Virus record (IMG/VR): IMGVR_UViG_3300045284_000385
Location: 1-64,000 of that record
DNA length: 64,000 nucleotides
Strand: one strand, 5' to 3'
From: a virus
Below the pieces are notes generated by a model that was not told the DNA's origin, ran no database searches, and saw only the letters and a list, made by a program, of their open reading frames with translations. This document shows positions 1 through 7,856 of the stretch, one piece after another (the first letter of the stretch is position 1; every line of letters starts with the position of its first letter). The translations under genes and the position numbers were made by a program.

Positions 1-1483
1 GCTCTGCGTTGGGCAAAGCGGAAACGCCTTGCCCAGTTGCCAAGACTCTCTCTCCGTTCGATTCCACGAAGCCTTTTTCCTTGAGCCTAGCAATGTATGC
101 ATCCCTGCTGCTGCGCTTATACCCGGTCAGGACGGTCAATTGCTCCCTCCGCAGTCCATCCGGGTATTGAATCAGAGCCGTCAAGGTTTTCTGCTCCCCG
201 ATCGGGAGATGACCGTTTGATGAACCTGAAGATCTGCTCCCCGCGTTATGTAACGGCGTCGCATCCCGTGTAACGTGCATCCCGAGTTTGTGACTCTCAC
301 GCCGAGAGTAGGCAGACATTTTTTCATGCTCGGCCTTCAGGGTTTTTGGTGCTGGGCCTGTGGTAATGACGAGCGAGTTTGCAAGATCCATAATTCTGCC
401 ATTCAGGCTTTGAAGGCTTCCGGTGAAATCGAGCAACTGCTTCGAGACTTTCTCGATGATCTCTCTCCGCCCGCTGGCCTGTCCGGATTGATGGGCTTCT
501 TGGACGGCAACCTCGTCGATGATCTCTTTCGGCTTGACCGTCCTGATCTGCTTCTGCAGTTCAGCTATCTGCTTCCTGAGCTCCTTTGGATCGTTTTCCA
601 TCGCCCGCTGAACTGTTGCCTTGATCTTCTCGCCAAGCTGTCCCAGGTCGATCTCTGCAAGACTCTGGGGGACCTTGGGTCGCTCCCCTGGCTTGGGAGT
701 GGCCGAAGAGTCGAAGGTCTCACGCTGGCGAATCTTGATCCTCTTCAGAATGTCCATCCATCCGGGTGACCAAAACCAGGCCTCTCCGATTGGCAATGAT
801 GGGAGGCTATCAATGACCGGACCCGCTTCCTTTGGTTCGGTGTGAACGTCGATCCATTCTTTGATTGCATCGATATCCTTGGGGTGTACCATACGGAGAA
901 CGAAGAGGCTCTCGCACTGGGTCAAAACATTTTTATTTAGAACTGCTGGGCGCTGGGTAATGAGAGTGCAGCCGATGCCACGCTTGCGACCGCGGCGAAC
1001 GATGTCCTCCATGGCGCCAAGCATTCTGTTTTCATCGCCTCCCCAATTGCGCCCCTGGGGGGCAAAGGCGTCCGCTTCGTCAACAAATAGGTGCACGGGC
1101 TCTCGATTCAGTCGATAAAGAGTTTCCGAAAAGTTGACCATGAACTGAATCATCTGGCCTTTCCGAAAGAGAGAGAGATCGATTACGGCCGAGAAGCGAT
1201 TCTCCACTATGGCTTGAGCAATGACCTCTCCGGCAGTCTGCTCAAGTGTGATGTCTCCGTGCTCTCCCCCCATGACGACGATGGGGAATCCGGATCTCAA
1301 TCCCCAGGCTCCTCCAGTTGGGTCAAGGTAGACGACTTGTTGCTTTGCTTTCAGCATTTCCTCAGCCATGACGGAGGCGCAATAGCTCTTCCCGCTACCG
1401 CGTTTTGCCAGCACGGCGAACGTCTGCGTGACCGCCTCAATCGGAAGCGACAGGCCTTCAGAGATCTTGAGATTGTGGGTCAT
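1..1483 (-). CDS. HerA/FtsK-type ATPase with C-terminal winged helix (3' end outside window)
   Basis: The frame is open from ATG at 1483 to the window edge (494 codons, no stop), so the C-terminus is missing. Residues 26-33 read AKRGSGKS (Walker A), 131-138 HLFVDEAD (Walker B) and 175-179 ITQRP, which is the layout of DUF87/HerA-type hexameric translocases. The last visible ~60 residues look like a winged helix (DGLRREQLTVLTGYKRSS). A DNA- or protein-translocating ATPase is the best reading; the substrate is unknown. Its start lies ~80 bp from the attP region. Because that site looks like an unintegrated attP, I infer this is a phage gene and not host flank. Confidence 0.8.
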   Translation of the reverse strand, partial: MTHNLKISEGLSLPIEAVTQTFAVLAKRGSGKSYCASVMAEEMLKAKQQVVYLDPTGGAWGLRSGFPIVVMGGEHGDITLEQTAGEVIAQAIVENRFSAVIDLSLFRKGQMIQFMVNFSETLYRLNREPVHLFVDEADAFAPQGRNWGGDENRMLGAMEDIVRRGRKRGIGCTLITQRPAVLNKNVLTQCESLFVLRMVHPKDIDAIKEWIDVHTEPKEAGPVIDSLPSLPIGEAWFWSPGWMDILKRIKIRQRETFDSSATPKPGERPKVPQSLAEIDLGQLGEKIKATVQRAMENDPKELRKQIAELQKQIRTVKPKEIIDEVAVQEAHQSGQASGRREIIEKVSKQLLDFTGSLQSLNGRIMDLANSLVITTGPAPKTLKAEHEKMSAYSRRESHKLGMHVTRDATPLHNAGSRSSGSSNGHLPIGEQKTLTALIQYPDGLRREQLTVLTGYKRSSRDAYIARLKEKGFVESNGERVLATGQGVSALPNAE

Positions 1484-1564
1484 GATGCCGCCTAAATGCC
1501 GCCGCAAACTCGGCAAATCTATTCAGATATTGTGTGGTTTAATTGACTTCAGGTAGGTTGTAAC

Positions 1565-1647
1565 TGATTGAAAAGCTGATGACGTAATGCCTCCGGAGCA
1601 AGAGGTCGCAGGTTCGACTCCTGCCGGGCGTACCATTCTTTCAATCA
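1565..1647 (+). other. attP: attP: 3' half of tRNA-Arg(CCG) flanked by inverted repeats
   Basis: Bases 1588-1635 form the 3' part of a tRNA: anticodon loop CTCCGGA (anticodon CCG), a variable loop, T stem GCAGG/CCTGC (1608-1612/1620-1624) with loop TTCGACT, acceptor 3' strand CGGGCGT, discriminator A and CCA at 1633-1635. No tRNA 5' half precedes it; the anticodon stem pairs for only three base pairs before homology stops. Tyrosine integrases commonly cross over in anticodon loops. A perfect 9-bp inverted repeat, TGATTGAAA at 1565-1573 and TTTCAATCA at 1639-1647, brackets the core and may be integrase arm sites. The integrase gene lies just downstream. Confidence 0.8.
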
Positions 1648-1818
1648 TTTACAGCCACCTTGGGCAAGTCTAAAAATTTCTATGCCGCCGCACTCCTGCC
1701 CATAACAAAGTTTGGATTGTGCTGCAATTGAACCTCTGGCAATGATCTCGTTACCCACTGTATCTGCAATTAACAGCACTCCTTGTTCTTCTCCATCACT
1801 TCCAAGCTGGTATCTCAA
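1645..1818 (-). CDS. small hypothetical protein next to attP
   Basis: A 57-residue frame starting with TTG at 1818, behind AGGGAGG at a normal distance and overlapping the preceding stop as TTGA. It reads as plausible protein (YQLGSDGEEQGVLLIADT near the start, three cysteines near the end). It is the last gene of the integrase transcript and its stop codon overlaps the right inverted repeat of attP. Function unknown; I do not recognise the family. Confidence 0.5.
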   Translation of the reverse strand: MRYQLGSDGEEQGVLLIADTVGNEIIARGSIAAQSKLCYGQECGGIEIFRLAQGGCK

Positions 1819-2090
1819 TTGATCCTCCCTTTAACCGTAACCTTGAGCTTCTGACCGATCTGAAAGAAGTTCGGCGGGAAGGTGTAAAGTTCTTGCTGGT
1901 TCAGAAAATATCTTTCAAAAATAGACGAAAGCCGGTGTTCAAATAGAGGCAGTACGGTCGAGGAAGCTCGTTCGATGATTCCGAGGATTACTTCCGAAGT
2001 AAACTTTTCCAACATTGCAGCCAATTCAGCCGGATTCTTTTGAAGCCTACGCCACCGTTTTATTTCACGCCTTCGTTGGCTCTTGCTCAT
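1815..2090 (-). CDS. basic protein with a C-terminal fragment resembling a tail protein
   Basis: ATG at 2090 overlaps the integrase stop as TGATG, giving 91 residues. The N-terminus is basic (SKSQRRREIKRWRRLQKN). The C-terminal 28 residues, including QELYTFPPNFFQIGQKL, closely match the N-terminal part of the structural protein encoded at 39019-39597 (QDLYTFAPNFFQIGQKL), about 37 kb away. It then stops at VKGRIN, where the structural protein continues. This looks like a remnant of, or donor for, a tail-protein gene caught between int and attP. Whether the product is functional is unknown. Confidence 0.55.
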   Translation of the reverse strand: MSKSQRRREIKRWRRLQKNPAELAAMLEKFTSEVILGIIERASSTVLPLFEHRLSSIFERYFLNQQELYTFPPNFFQIGQKLKVTVKGRIN

Positions 2091-3307
2091 CAATTGATAC
2101 TACCCTTAACTTCATCGTCAATCTGGTCCGGGAAAAGGTTTCTGCTCATATCCTCGACAGCCAGTTTGACTGACTCTGGGATGTCCTTTGTGTAAATCCC
2201 GAGAGTAGTCTCGGCACTCGCGTGTCTCAGATGAGTCTGAACGTCCTTGATGGTACCGTGCGGAAGCATGAAGGTAGAGCACGTTCTTCTGAGGCACTGA
2301 TGGGTTACTCCAAAAACTCCTAATTTGGCGCAGGACGGTTTGAAAACCCTTCTTAGGTAGTTGTGGGTGTCCAGCGGGGTACTTTGCCTGCCGTGGGCAG
2401 CGTGGAAGAGGTAGCCGTTCTCCTGGGAGACCTCCCGGAAGAGAGTAAGTTCTTTTTGGATCATCCGAGGAAGCCAGACAAAGCTTTTGCTGGTTTCGGT
2501 CTTAGGCTCTCCGATTTGACCACGATAGAGGGCGTTACCGATCAGAAGCTTTTCTCCCTGCCAATCGCTCCAACGTCGGGCGAATAGTTCACCCGGGCGG
2601 AGTCCGAGCAAGACCAGCATCCGAAATACGAGGCGCTCCCGGCCGGTCAATCCTTTGTCAAGTATGTCAATCTCGGCGGCGCTGAGAACTCGGTCACAGG
2701 AACGCCTGAGCTTTTTGGGTACCGTCAGCTTCGCCGCGGGATTCCTTCCGAGATATTCTAGGTCAACCGCCTTCTCCAGGATCATCCGTAAGAGTTTCTT
2801 TACATGCTTTACAACTGATTCGCTATAGGTCTTCGCGAGCTCGTTGACGTGGTTCTGTAGCGAGAACGGTTCGAGGAAGCAAAGCGGGATCTCTCCGAAG
2901 CGGGCGAGTATATGCTTCTCGATCAGATAGGGAAAGCTCTTCTGTGTCGAGGGCCGCCAGTTGGCCTCAGCCAGCGGTTTGAACCGATGATGATAGAACC
3001 ATTCTAACGGTACCCTGGGATCCGGTTTGGCAAACTGCACCGATGGGTCTTGAGAGATGAGTTTCGAGAGAAGTTGCCGGGCCTGGTGCTTGGTCATCTT
3101 CGACTTCGAGCCGATGACCTTTTCCCGATTGCGCCGGATCTCCTTGCCGTCGTCCAGGCGGACGTAGATATCCCAATGCCCGATCCATTTCCCACGGGCG
3201 GATTCGATCCAGCCATTCTGATGGCGAGGTCTCGGCAAATGCGCACCGATCTTTCTGAGATCTAGATCAAGTGGCAATTCTAATTCTTTAATTTCTGGGC
3301 TGTCCAT
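2090..3307 (-). CDS. int: tyrosine recombinase / phage integrase
   Basis: A 405-residue integrase that would recombine attP with the host tRNA-Arg gene. The catalytic core is visible: box I arginine in LVLLGLRPGELFARRWSDW, the H-x-x-R box in THQCLRRTCS, the third box in HLRHASAETTL and the nucleophile tyrosine in LGIYTKDIPE. The N-terminal ~180 residues hold an arm-binding region and a SAM-like core-binding domain (ending around NRNPAAKLTVPKKLRR). Its start overlaps the excisionase-like gene by 20 bp, and its 3' end faces attP, the usual temperate-phage order. Confidence 0.95.
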   Translation of the reverse strand: MDSPEIKELELPLDLDLRKIGAHLPRPRHQNGWIESARGKWIGHWDIYVRLDDGKEIRRNREKVIGSKSKMTKHQARQLLSKLISQDPSVQFAKPDPRVPLEWFYHHRFKPLAEANWRPSTQKSFPYLIEKHILARFGEIPLCFLEPFSLQNHVNELAKTYSESVVKHVKKLLRMILEKAVDLEYLGRNPAAKLTVPKKLRRSCDRVLSAAEIDILDKGLTGRERLVFRMLVLLGLRPGELFARRWSDWQGEKLLIGNALYRGQIGEPKTETSKSFVWLPRMIQKELTLFREVSQENGYLFHAAHGRQSTPLDTHNYLRRVFKPSCAKLGVFGVTHQCLRRTCSTFMLPHGTIKDVQTHLRHASAETTLGIYTKDIPESVKLAVEDMSRNLFPDQIDDEVKGSIN

Positions 3308-3500
3308 TAGTTTTTGCGGTTAAGTCTTTAAGCCAAGCCTCAATCTCTTCCCTTGAAAATCTGTAAGTTGGTTTGACCTCGCCCTGCAGAATTATCGCCG
3401 GAAGGTAAGGACGGCGCCTGCGGGAAGCGTGGCTTCTTACCCACTCCGGGGATATCTTCAGCATCTTGGCAACGTCGGCTACTGTCAGAAGTGGGGTCAT
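3288..3500 (-). CDS. excisionase-like small helix-turn-helix protein
   Basis: A 70-residue protein with an N-terminal MerR/Xis-type winged helix (LLTVADVAKMLKISPEWVRS) and the typical C-terminal FSREEIEAWL. It lies directly upstream of int, overlaps it, and starts with ATGA on the stop of the preceding gene. By family and position it is a likely recombination directionality factor, though such small proteins can also be transcription factors. Confidence 0.75.
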   Translation of the reverse strand: MTPLLTVADVAKMLKISPEWVRSHASRRRRPYLPAIILQGEVKPTYRFSREEIEAWLKDLTAKTNGQPRN

Positions 3501-3997
3501 GATTCCCGTTGTGGCCGCTTCAGCAATCTTTTATCGAACAACTCTCGACGCTTCTCCTCTGGGAGCTTCTCCCACCATGAAATAGATTGATTGTGCGCCT
3601 CGATGATTTCTCCGACGACGAGCCGAATGAAATCATCTTTGCTGTCCGCCTCAAGGGGTCCAGTGACCCTGGCCGAGTCCGGCGTTCCGGTTGGCTCTTC
3701 TGTTGGAGGAGAATTCCCGTTCTTGCGCCTCTTGGTGGAAGATTTTTCTGAAATCACTTTGACCTTTTCAGTGGATTCGAAAATGATTTCAACTATGCGT
3801 CCGTCTCCAAGATTGTAGAATTTGAGCTTGTTTTTCTTCATCACTTCCAGGAGCTTGGTCTGCAGTGCTACTTCCTGCTTAGTTAGTTCCATTCGGGAAT
3901 CCCTGACGCCTTCGTACTCTTCCGCTGCGTCGACGATCTCCTGGATCTTGACTGGCTTCATTTCGTCTGATAGGTACTGTTGCTTCAGTCTAGCCAT
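3497..3997 (-). CDS. hypothetical phage protein, charged
   Basis: A 166-residue highly charged protein. The middle holds a compact segment (KLKFYNLGDGRIVEIIFE) followed by a lysine/serine-rich linker and a helical C-terminus. An AAAGGAAAG ribosome binding site precedes the ATG at 3997. It is coupled to the excisionase-like gene by ATGA. I do not recognise a function. The 120 bp upstream (3998-4117) hold no gene, only a short hairpin, GGTCTT-TCT-AAGACC. Confidence 0.6.
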   Translation of the reverse strand: MARLKQQYLSDEMKPVKIQEIVDAAEEYEGVRDSRMELTKQEVALQTKLLEVMKKNKLKFYNLGDGRIVEIIFESTEKVKVISEKSSTKRRKNGNSPPTEEPTGTPDSARVTGPLEADSKDDFIRLVVGEIIEAHNQSISWWEKLPEEKRRELFDKRLLKRPQRES

Positions 3998-4117
3998 GGC
4001 TTTCCTTTTTAACCGGCCATGGAACGCCTTAGACTTCGCTGGTCTTTCTAAGACCGCCCCATGGTATTTTGCAATTAACGCGGGAATCAGTTACCCAGCC
4101 CGCTTCGCGGTGTAACT

Positions 4118-4402
4118 TCAGTCATCAATATCAGGTGCTGCCTTAAGCTCCCAATGCGTTACCGGAATCGGCAATGACGCGAGCGCAACTTTCCTTGCGG
4201 TAGCCTCAGTGGTTGGGGTAAGACAATACAAGCTGCTCGGATGGTAGAACTGGGTCATCACAGTCTTCTTGCCATTTGGAATATCGACTCTGAGTAGCCC
4301 AGCTCCGGCAATGGTTTCCTCTTTGACGTATCCAGCAATTCTCCGATGTCCCATCAATTCCACAATTGCCCATCCCTCAAATCCGTTATGTTCTTCGCTC
4401 AT
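4118..4402 (-). CDS. conserved small phage protein following the resolvase
   Basis: The start at 4402 shares a base with the resolvase stop (TAATG), giving 94 residues. The segment GFEGWAIVELMGHRRIAGYV and a later TQFYHPSSLYCLTPTTE are the kind of conserved core seen in a small family found beside phage recombination genes. No catalytic motif is visible and the function is unknown. A longer frame reaching upstream only overprints the resolvase gene. Confidence 0.7.
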   Translation of the reverse strand: MSEEHNGFEGWAIVELMGHRRIAGYVKEETIAGAGLLRVDIPNGKKTVMTQFYHPSSLYCLTPTTEATARKVALASLPIPVTHWELKAAPDIDD

Positions 4403-4881
4403 TAGAAAACCTCCGCTACTTCCTTCCTGCGCTCCATCTTGATCGGGGGTGGTAAGAGGCCAAGGTACTTTTCCCGTGCATATTTTGCGATGAGGATCGC
4501 GTCCGCTGTGCAATGGGTGATCTTGAATCCAGGGAACAACTGTTGAGCTTTGGCCTTCGAGATGTTCTTGTCGCCGTGGGTCAAACAATTCATATAGCGC
4601 TGCCACGTCTGTGGTGGACAATCCTCGAAGGGGATGCCAATGGATACGAGAATCCCTCTCAGGAGTCCATAGTGCATTCCGAACTTGAAACTTGAGGAGA
4701 CCCCCTGCTCAGGGAAAGAATGCACGCGCTCAATGATAGCCAGGGCCAGCGGCGGGCACGCTGAGAAAATGTCCGAAGTGTCCTTTTCGGTTTCCGGCAT
4801 CTTCTGAATAGACTCCAATGTCCCGTCGTCATTCATGAAAGCTACTCCACCAGATAGACCTGGATCTATGCCTGCGAACAT
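4402..4881 (-). CDS. RuvC-like Holliday junction resolvase
   Basis: A 159-residue RNase H-fold nuclease of the RuvC type. Visible acidic residues are D in FAGIDPGLSGGVAF (residues 2-15), E in IIERVHSF and the C-terminal D in THCTADAILIAKY. Such phage enzymes resolve branched DNA before packaging. The start overlaps the end of the helicase-methyltransferase gene by 16 bp, so the two are co-translated. Confidence 0.85.
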   Translation of the reverse strand: MFAGIDPGLSGGVAFMNDDGTLESIQKMPETEKDTSDIFSACPPLALAIIERVHSFPEQGVSSSFKFGMHYGLLRGILVSIGIPFEDCPPQTWQRYMNCLTHGDKNISKAKAQQLFPGFKITHCTADAILIAKYAREKYLGLLPPPIKMERRKEVAEVF

Positions 4882-7856
4882 AAAGTCTCCTCCGAATCTG
4901 GTGCCTCTGAGATCTCTACCAAATCAAAAAGCGTAGGCGTTTCTTTCTTGCGCGAGGCCGCTTCGCAATACATGACGCCGTCTTTGAAGTAGTTCGGGTT
5001 CAGCTCAATTCCAATTCCTCTGCGTCCCATCTGGATAGCGCAATAGGGCACCGTCATCAATCCGCCGAACGGATCAAGCACGGTATCTCCGGGCTGCGTG
5101 AACTGCCTGATCATCCGGTTTGCGATATCGAATTGCATCGGGCAGAGATGAAACTCTTTCCCCTTCTGCGCCTGGCTCATGTTCAGCGTGCGCATTCGGG
5201 CGATGTCTGTCCAGACATCTGGGTGCCAGGATGGCGGTTGTAAGAGCATGAAGGTGACTGGCAGCCTCTTGGCCTCTTCGAGAGCCTCACCTAGCTTGAC
5301 GTGATATTCATAGTCGTACACTTCCTCGAGTCCGTATTTCCTGAATAGCTTGAAGATGGCGTTGTGCTCGAGGGTCATCAACTCTTCTGGAAGAATCGGA
5401 CGGTTTCCGTTAGACCGAGTGAACCCGTGGGCGTCGATCTGCCAGCGGGCTTTCGAATACTCATCCTTGCTCTTAACGACCGGCTCATCGGCGTAGCCGT
5501 TGCTGCGATCGCTTGGAGGCTTCCTGAATAGGAGCATGTACTCAGGCATCCCGGCGCCCATGCGTGAGCCGTCCTTGCATTGCTCCGTCCAGCCGAGTCG
5601 ATAGGTCTGATTGTTCTCTCTGACAACATCAGTGACGATGGTCTTTCTGGCCAGGAAAGCAAATCCGTGTTTGATGAAGTGGCGGACGGTGTCATCACTG
5701 AATGGGCTCACGGTCTGGAATCCTAAGCCAGTCAGACCGCCTGGGACGATCCGGTCCTTAACGTGGATCGCTGCGACCCTGCCTGGCTTCAGGGTGCGAT
5801 ACAGCTCCGTGGTAACGAAATCCAGGTGCTCGAAAAAATGAGCGTTATCGTTTGTGTGTCCTAGGTCTCGATAGGATGGCGTGTATTCGTATTGGGTAGA
5901 AAATGGGATTGAGGTTAGAACGAAATCGATGCTGTTATTGTCCAGTGCCCGACACTCCTCTACAGCATCCGAATTGATCAGCCGATATCCTTCTCCATTC
6001 ACTTCCACTCTGTCGAAATCGATTGATCGAGTCATCTTCGAAGCAAGGCTGGCATGGCTCAGGCCGAATTCTCGAATGATCTTGCTCATCTCCTCAACCA
6101 GCTCTTTGTGTTGGTCCCACTTGCGCTGCAACGTCTGTCGCACTCCGCGCTCTGACTCTGAGTAAATGAGATCTATCCGCACCGGATGATTCTGCAGAAA
6201 TCTATATATGCGGTGAATTGCTTGAATTGTGTCGGAGAACTTGAAAGTTATTCCTATGAAACACATTTTATGGCACTGCTGCAGGTTTATCCCCGCACCA
6301 TACATTACCGGCTTGGTGAGAAAAACCTTTGTCTTCTTGGAGCGCCAATCATCTAAGAGGAGCTCTCGCTCTTCGATAGTTTGTGATCCATAAAGAGATG
6401 AGAAAGAAATCCCTGCTCTGGAAAGAGCTCTTTCGATTGATGTTTGCTCTTCATTGAGGTCACACCAAACCACGATTTGGTCAGATAGGCCGCCGCTTTC
6501 AGCAACAGAGATGGATTGTCGTCCAGCATCCCGATTGCCGCATTGCACAGTCTGCAGAGTAGTCCTCTCACTTCTCCCGTCGTATGATCGTGATCTATCG
6601 CAGGCTTCGTCAGTAACCTCTGACAGATCGCACATTCCCAGTCCTGTATCATCAGGAGCCAATTGAACGCGTCTGGTGTTATTCCGTAAATACGATTTCT
6701 CTCCCTTTCTCTCTGCTTCTTCATTAGAACTGCTCTGTTCGCTTCCAAGTAAGCAGTCATGTAAGCCCGCCGGCCCGTTGAATTCCTGAAGGCCTCTGCT
6801 TTTTTCCTGTGCTGGTGGTAATACTGAAGTTGATACGTCCTCTGGTAGTCTTTGTATGCTTTCGTTTGGCGTCGGCGCGTCATTCGTTCCGATTCCTTCT
6901 CGAGTTTGTTCATGTATAAGCTCCATTAGTTTGCCAATTCGAGCGGGCAGACTGTCGCGCTTCTCCCTGGCTGCGTTCGATACTCCGATGGCTGAATCTT
7001 GGAACAGCCTGAGTTGGCCGTCCCTCTCTGAGCCAGCGTTGCTATGTGTGCTTGGGACCTCGTGCCAGCGAACATCGATTGGCGGAAGGTCGTATCCAGT
7101 ATCGTCGAAGCCGATGTCAGAAGGGCGCTGCAGGAATATCGCCCAGGAAGCTACCCACAACCAGAACTCTCTGGTTTTGTGCCCGTGCAGAGTGAGGCGA
7201 TCAGCGTGAACTGAGTCACGTTTGAAGAAGCGGGTCTTAGCCTGCCCAACATCCATGATGCCGAGGAAGGCGGCGTAGCTCAGCAATTCAATAAACTCGT
7301 TGGGTGAAGGGGTCGCCGTCGCAACGAATCGATATTTGACAGTTTCAAAGATCCGCATAAACTCCCGGAATGTTTTTGTTCCTCCGAAGCTCCGGAGCAC
7401 GCTGGCCTCATCAAGTGAAGCGACCGTGAAAGCTGTGGCGTCCAGCTTCCCGTCGCGGACACTCTCATAGTTGGTAACGAAAATACCGATGGTCTTTTGC
7501 TCTTCCCATTCAAGCGATAGCTGATCCGCTTCTTCAGTTCGGCGAATGAATCGGATCGGAATCCCAAGCATCTCAGCATCTCTCTTGAATTCCTGACGTA
7601 CTCCGAGAGGGGCAACAATCAAGCCTCTTCCGCCAGACCGCTCAAGGACCAACCGAAGCGTTTCAAGCTGAATCATGGTCTTCCCAAGTCCGAAGGCTGC
7701 GAAGCAAGCGCGCCTTCCTCCAGTGGCCATCCATTCGACGATGACGCGCTGATGAGGCTTCAGGATAGGGTTGACCGCTCCGACGGCAACGCCACTCTGC
7801 TGCGCCACGACCACTTTCATTTCTAGGAATTTCTGATAGCGCTCTCGTTCGTTCAT
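4866..7856 (-). CDS. SNF2/DEAD-type helicase fused to a DNA methyltransferase
   Basis: A 996-residue fusion. The helicase has FGLGKT at 55-60 (Walker A), DEAS at 149-152 and TATPSPN at 180-186; its second RecA lobe resumes near residue 457 and includes QAIHRIYRF. From about residue 620 a methyltransferase follows, with a motif IV-like TSIPF and then, near 927, LDPFGG with RGIGIELN (motif I). This IV-before-I order is typical of beta-class N4/N6 amino-methyltransferases. The consensus at motif IV is S/D-PP-F/Y; isoleucine replaces the first proline. Residues ~318-456 are hydrophilic and unlike helicase sequence, and correspond to an HNH gene read in another frame. Possible roles are self-methylation against restriction, or remodelling of replicating DNA. 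Confidence 0.85.
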   Translation of the reverse strand: MNERERYQKFLEMKVVVAQQSGVAVGAVNPILKPHQRVIVEWMATGGRRACFAAFGLGKTMIQLETLRLVLERSGGRGLIVAPLGVRQEFKRDAEMLGIPIRFIRRTEEADQLSLEWEEQKTIGIFVTNYESVRDGKLDATAFTVASLDEASVLRSFGGTKTFREFMRIFETVKYRFVATATPSPNEFIELLSYAAFLGIMDVGQAKTRFFKRDSVHADRLTLHGHKTREFWLWVASWAIFLQRPSDIGFDDTGYDLPPIDVRWHEVPSTHSNAGSERDGQLRLFQDSAIGVSNAAREKRDSLPARIGKLMELIHEQTREGIGTNDAPTPNESIQRLPEDVSTSVLPPAQEKSRGLQEFNGPAGLHDCLLGSEQSSSNEEAERKGEKSYLRNNTRRVQLAPDDTGLGMCDLSEVTDEACDRSRSYDGRSERTTLQTVQCGNRDAGRQSISVAESGGLSDQIVVWCDLNEEQTSIERALSRAGISFSSLYGSQTIEERELLLDDWRSKKTKVFLTKPVMYGAGINLQQCHKMCFIGITFKFSDTIQAIHRIYRFLQNHPVRIDLIYSESERGVRQTLQRKWDQHKELVEEMSKIIREFGLSHASLASKMTRSIDFDRVEVNGEGYRLINSDAVEECRALDNNSIDFVLTSIPFSTQYEYTPSYRDLGHTNDNAHFFEHLDFVTTELYRTLKPGRVAAIHVKDRIVPGGLTGLGFQTVSPFSDDTVRHFIKHGFAFLARKTIVTDVVRENNQTYRLGWTEQCKDGSRMGAGMPEYMLLFRKPPSDRSNGYADEPVVKSKDEYSKARWQIDAHGFTRSNGNRPILPEELMTLEHNAIFKLFRKYGLEEVYDYEYHVKLGEALEEAKRLPVTFMLLQPPSWHPDVWTDIARMRTLNMSQAQKGKEFHLCPMQFDIANRMIRQFTQPGDTVLDPFGGLMTVPYCAIQMGRRGIGIELNPNYFKDGVMYCEAASRKKETPTLFDLVEISEAPDSEETLCSQA
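6353..6883 (-). CDS. endonuclease VII-type HNH nuclease nested out of frame in the helicase gene
   Basis: In the +1 frame relative to the helicase, ATG at 6883 (preceded by AGAAGGAA) opens 176 codons. The central part is a clear recombination endonuclease VII/HNH core: RIYGITPDAFNWLL, then CAIC, then IDHDHTTGEVRGLLCRLCN with the DHDH catalytic site and the second zinc-binding Cys pair, then IGMLDDNPSLLLKAAAYL. The basic N-terminus (MTRRRQTKAYKDYQRTYQ) is typical of the family. The last ~40 residues overprint conserved helicase sequence and are probably non-native. The core is intact, so this is a real gene or a recent insertion. Confidence 0.75.
   Translation of the reverse strand: MTRRRQTKAYKDYQRTYQLQYYHQHRKKAEAFRNSTGRRAYMTAYLEANRAVLMKKQRERERNRIYGITPDAFNWLLMIQDWECAICQRLLTKPAIDHDHTTGEVRGLLCRLCNAAIGMLDDNPSLLLKAAAYLTKSWFGVTSMKSKHQSKELFPEQGFLSHLFMDHKLSKSESSS

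Noticed and set aside
29-1495. Plus-strand open frames left of attP
   Set aside because: They are shadows of the leftward ATPase gene, whose Walker A and B motifs read cleanly through the whole interval.
1588-1635. A complete tRNA gene
   Set aside because: Only the anticodon-loop-to-CCA half is present; the upstream bases do not form D or acceptor arms.
4402-4621. Longer N-terminal extension of the small protein ending at 4118
   Set aside because: It overprints the RuvC-like gene; the TAATG coupling at 4402 gives the better start.
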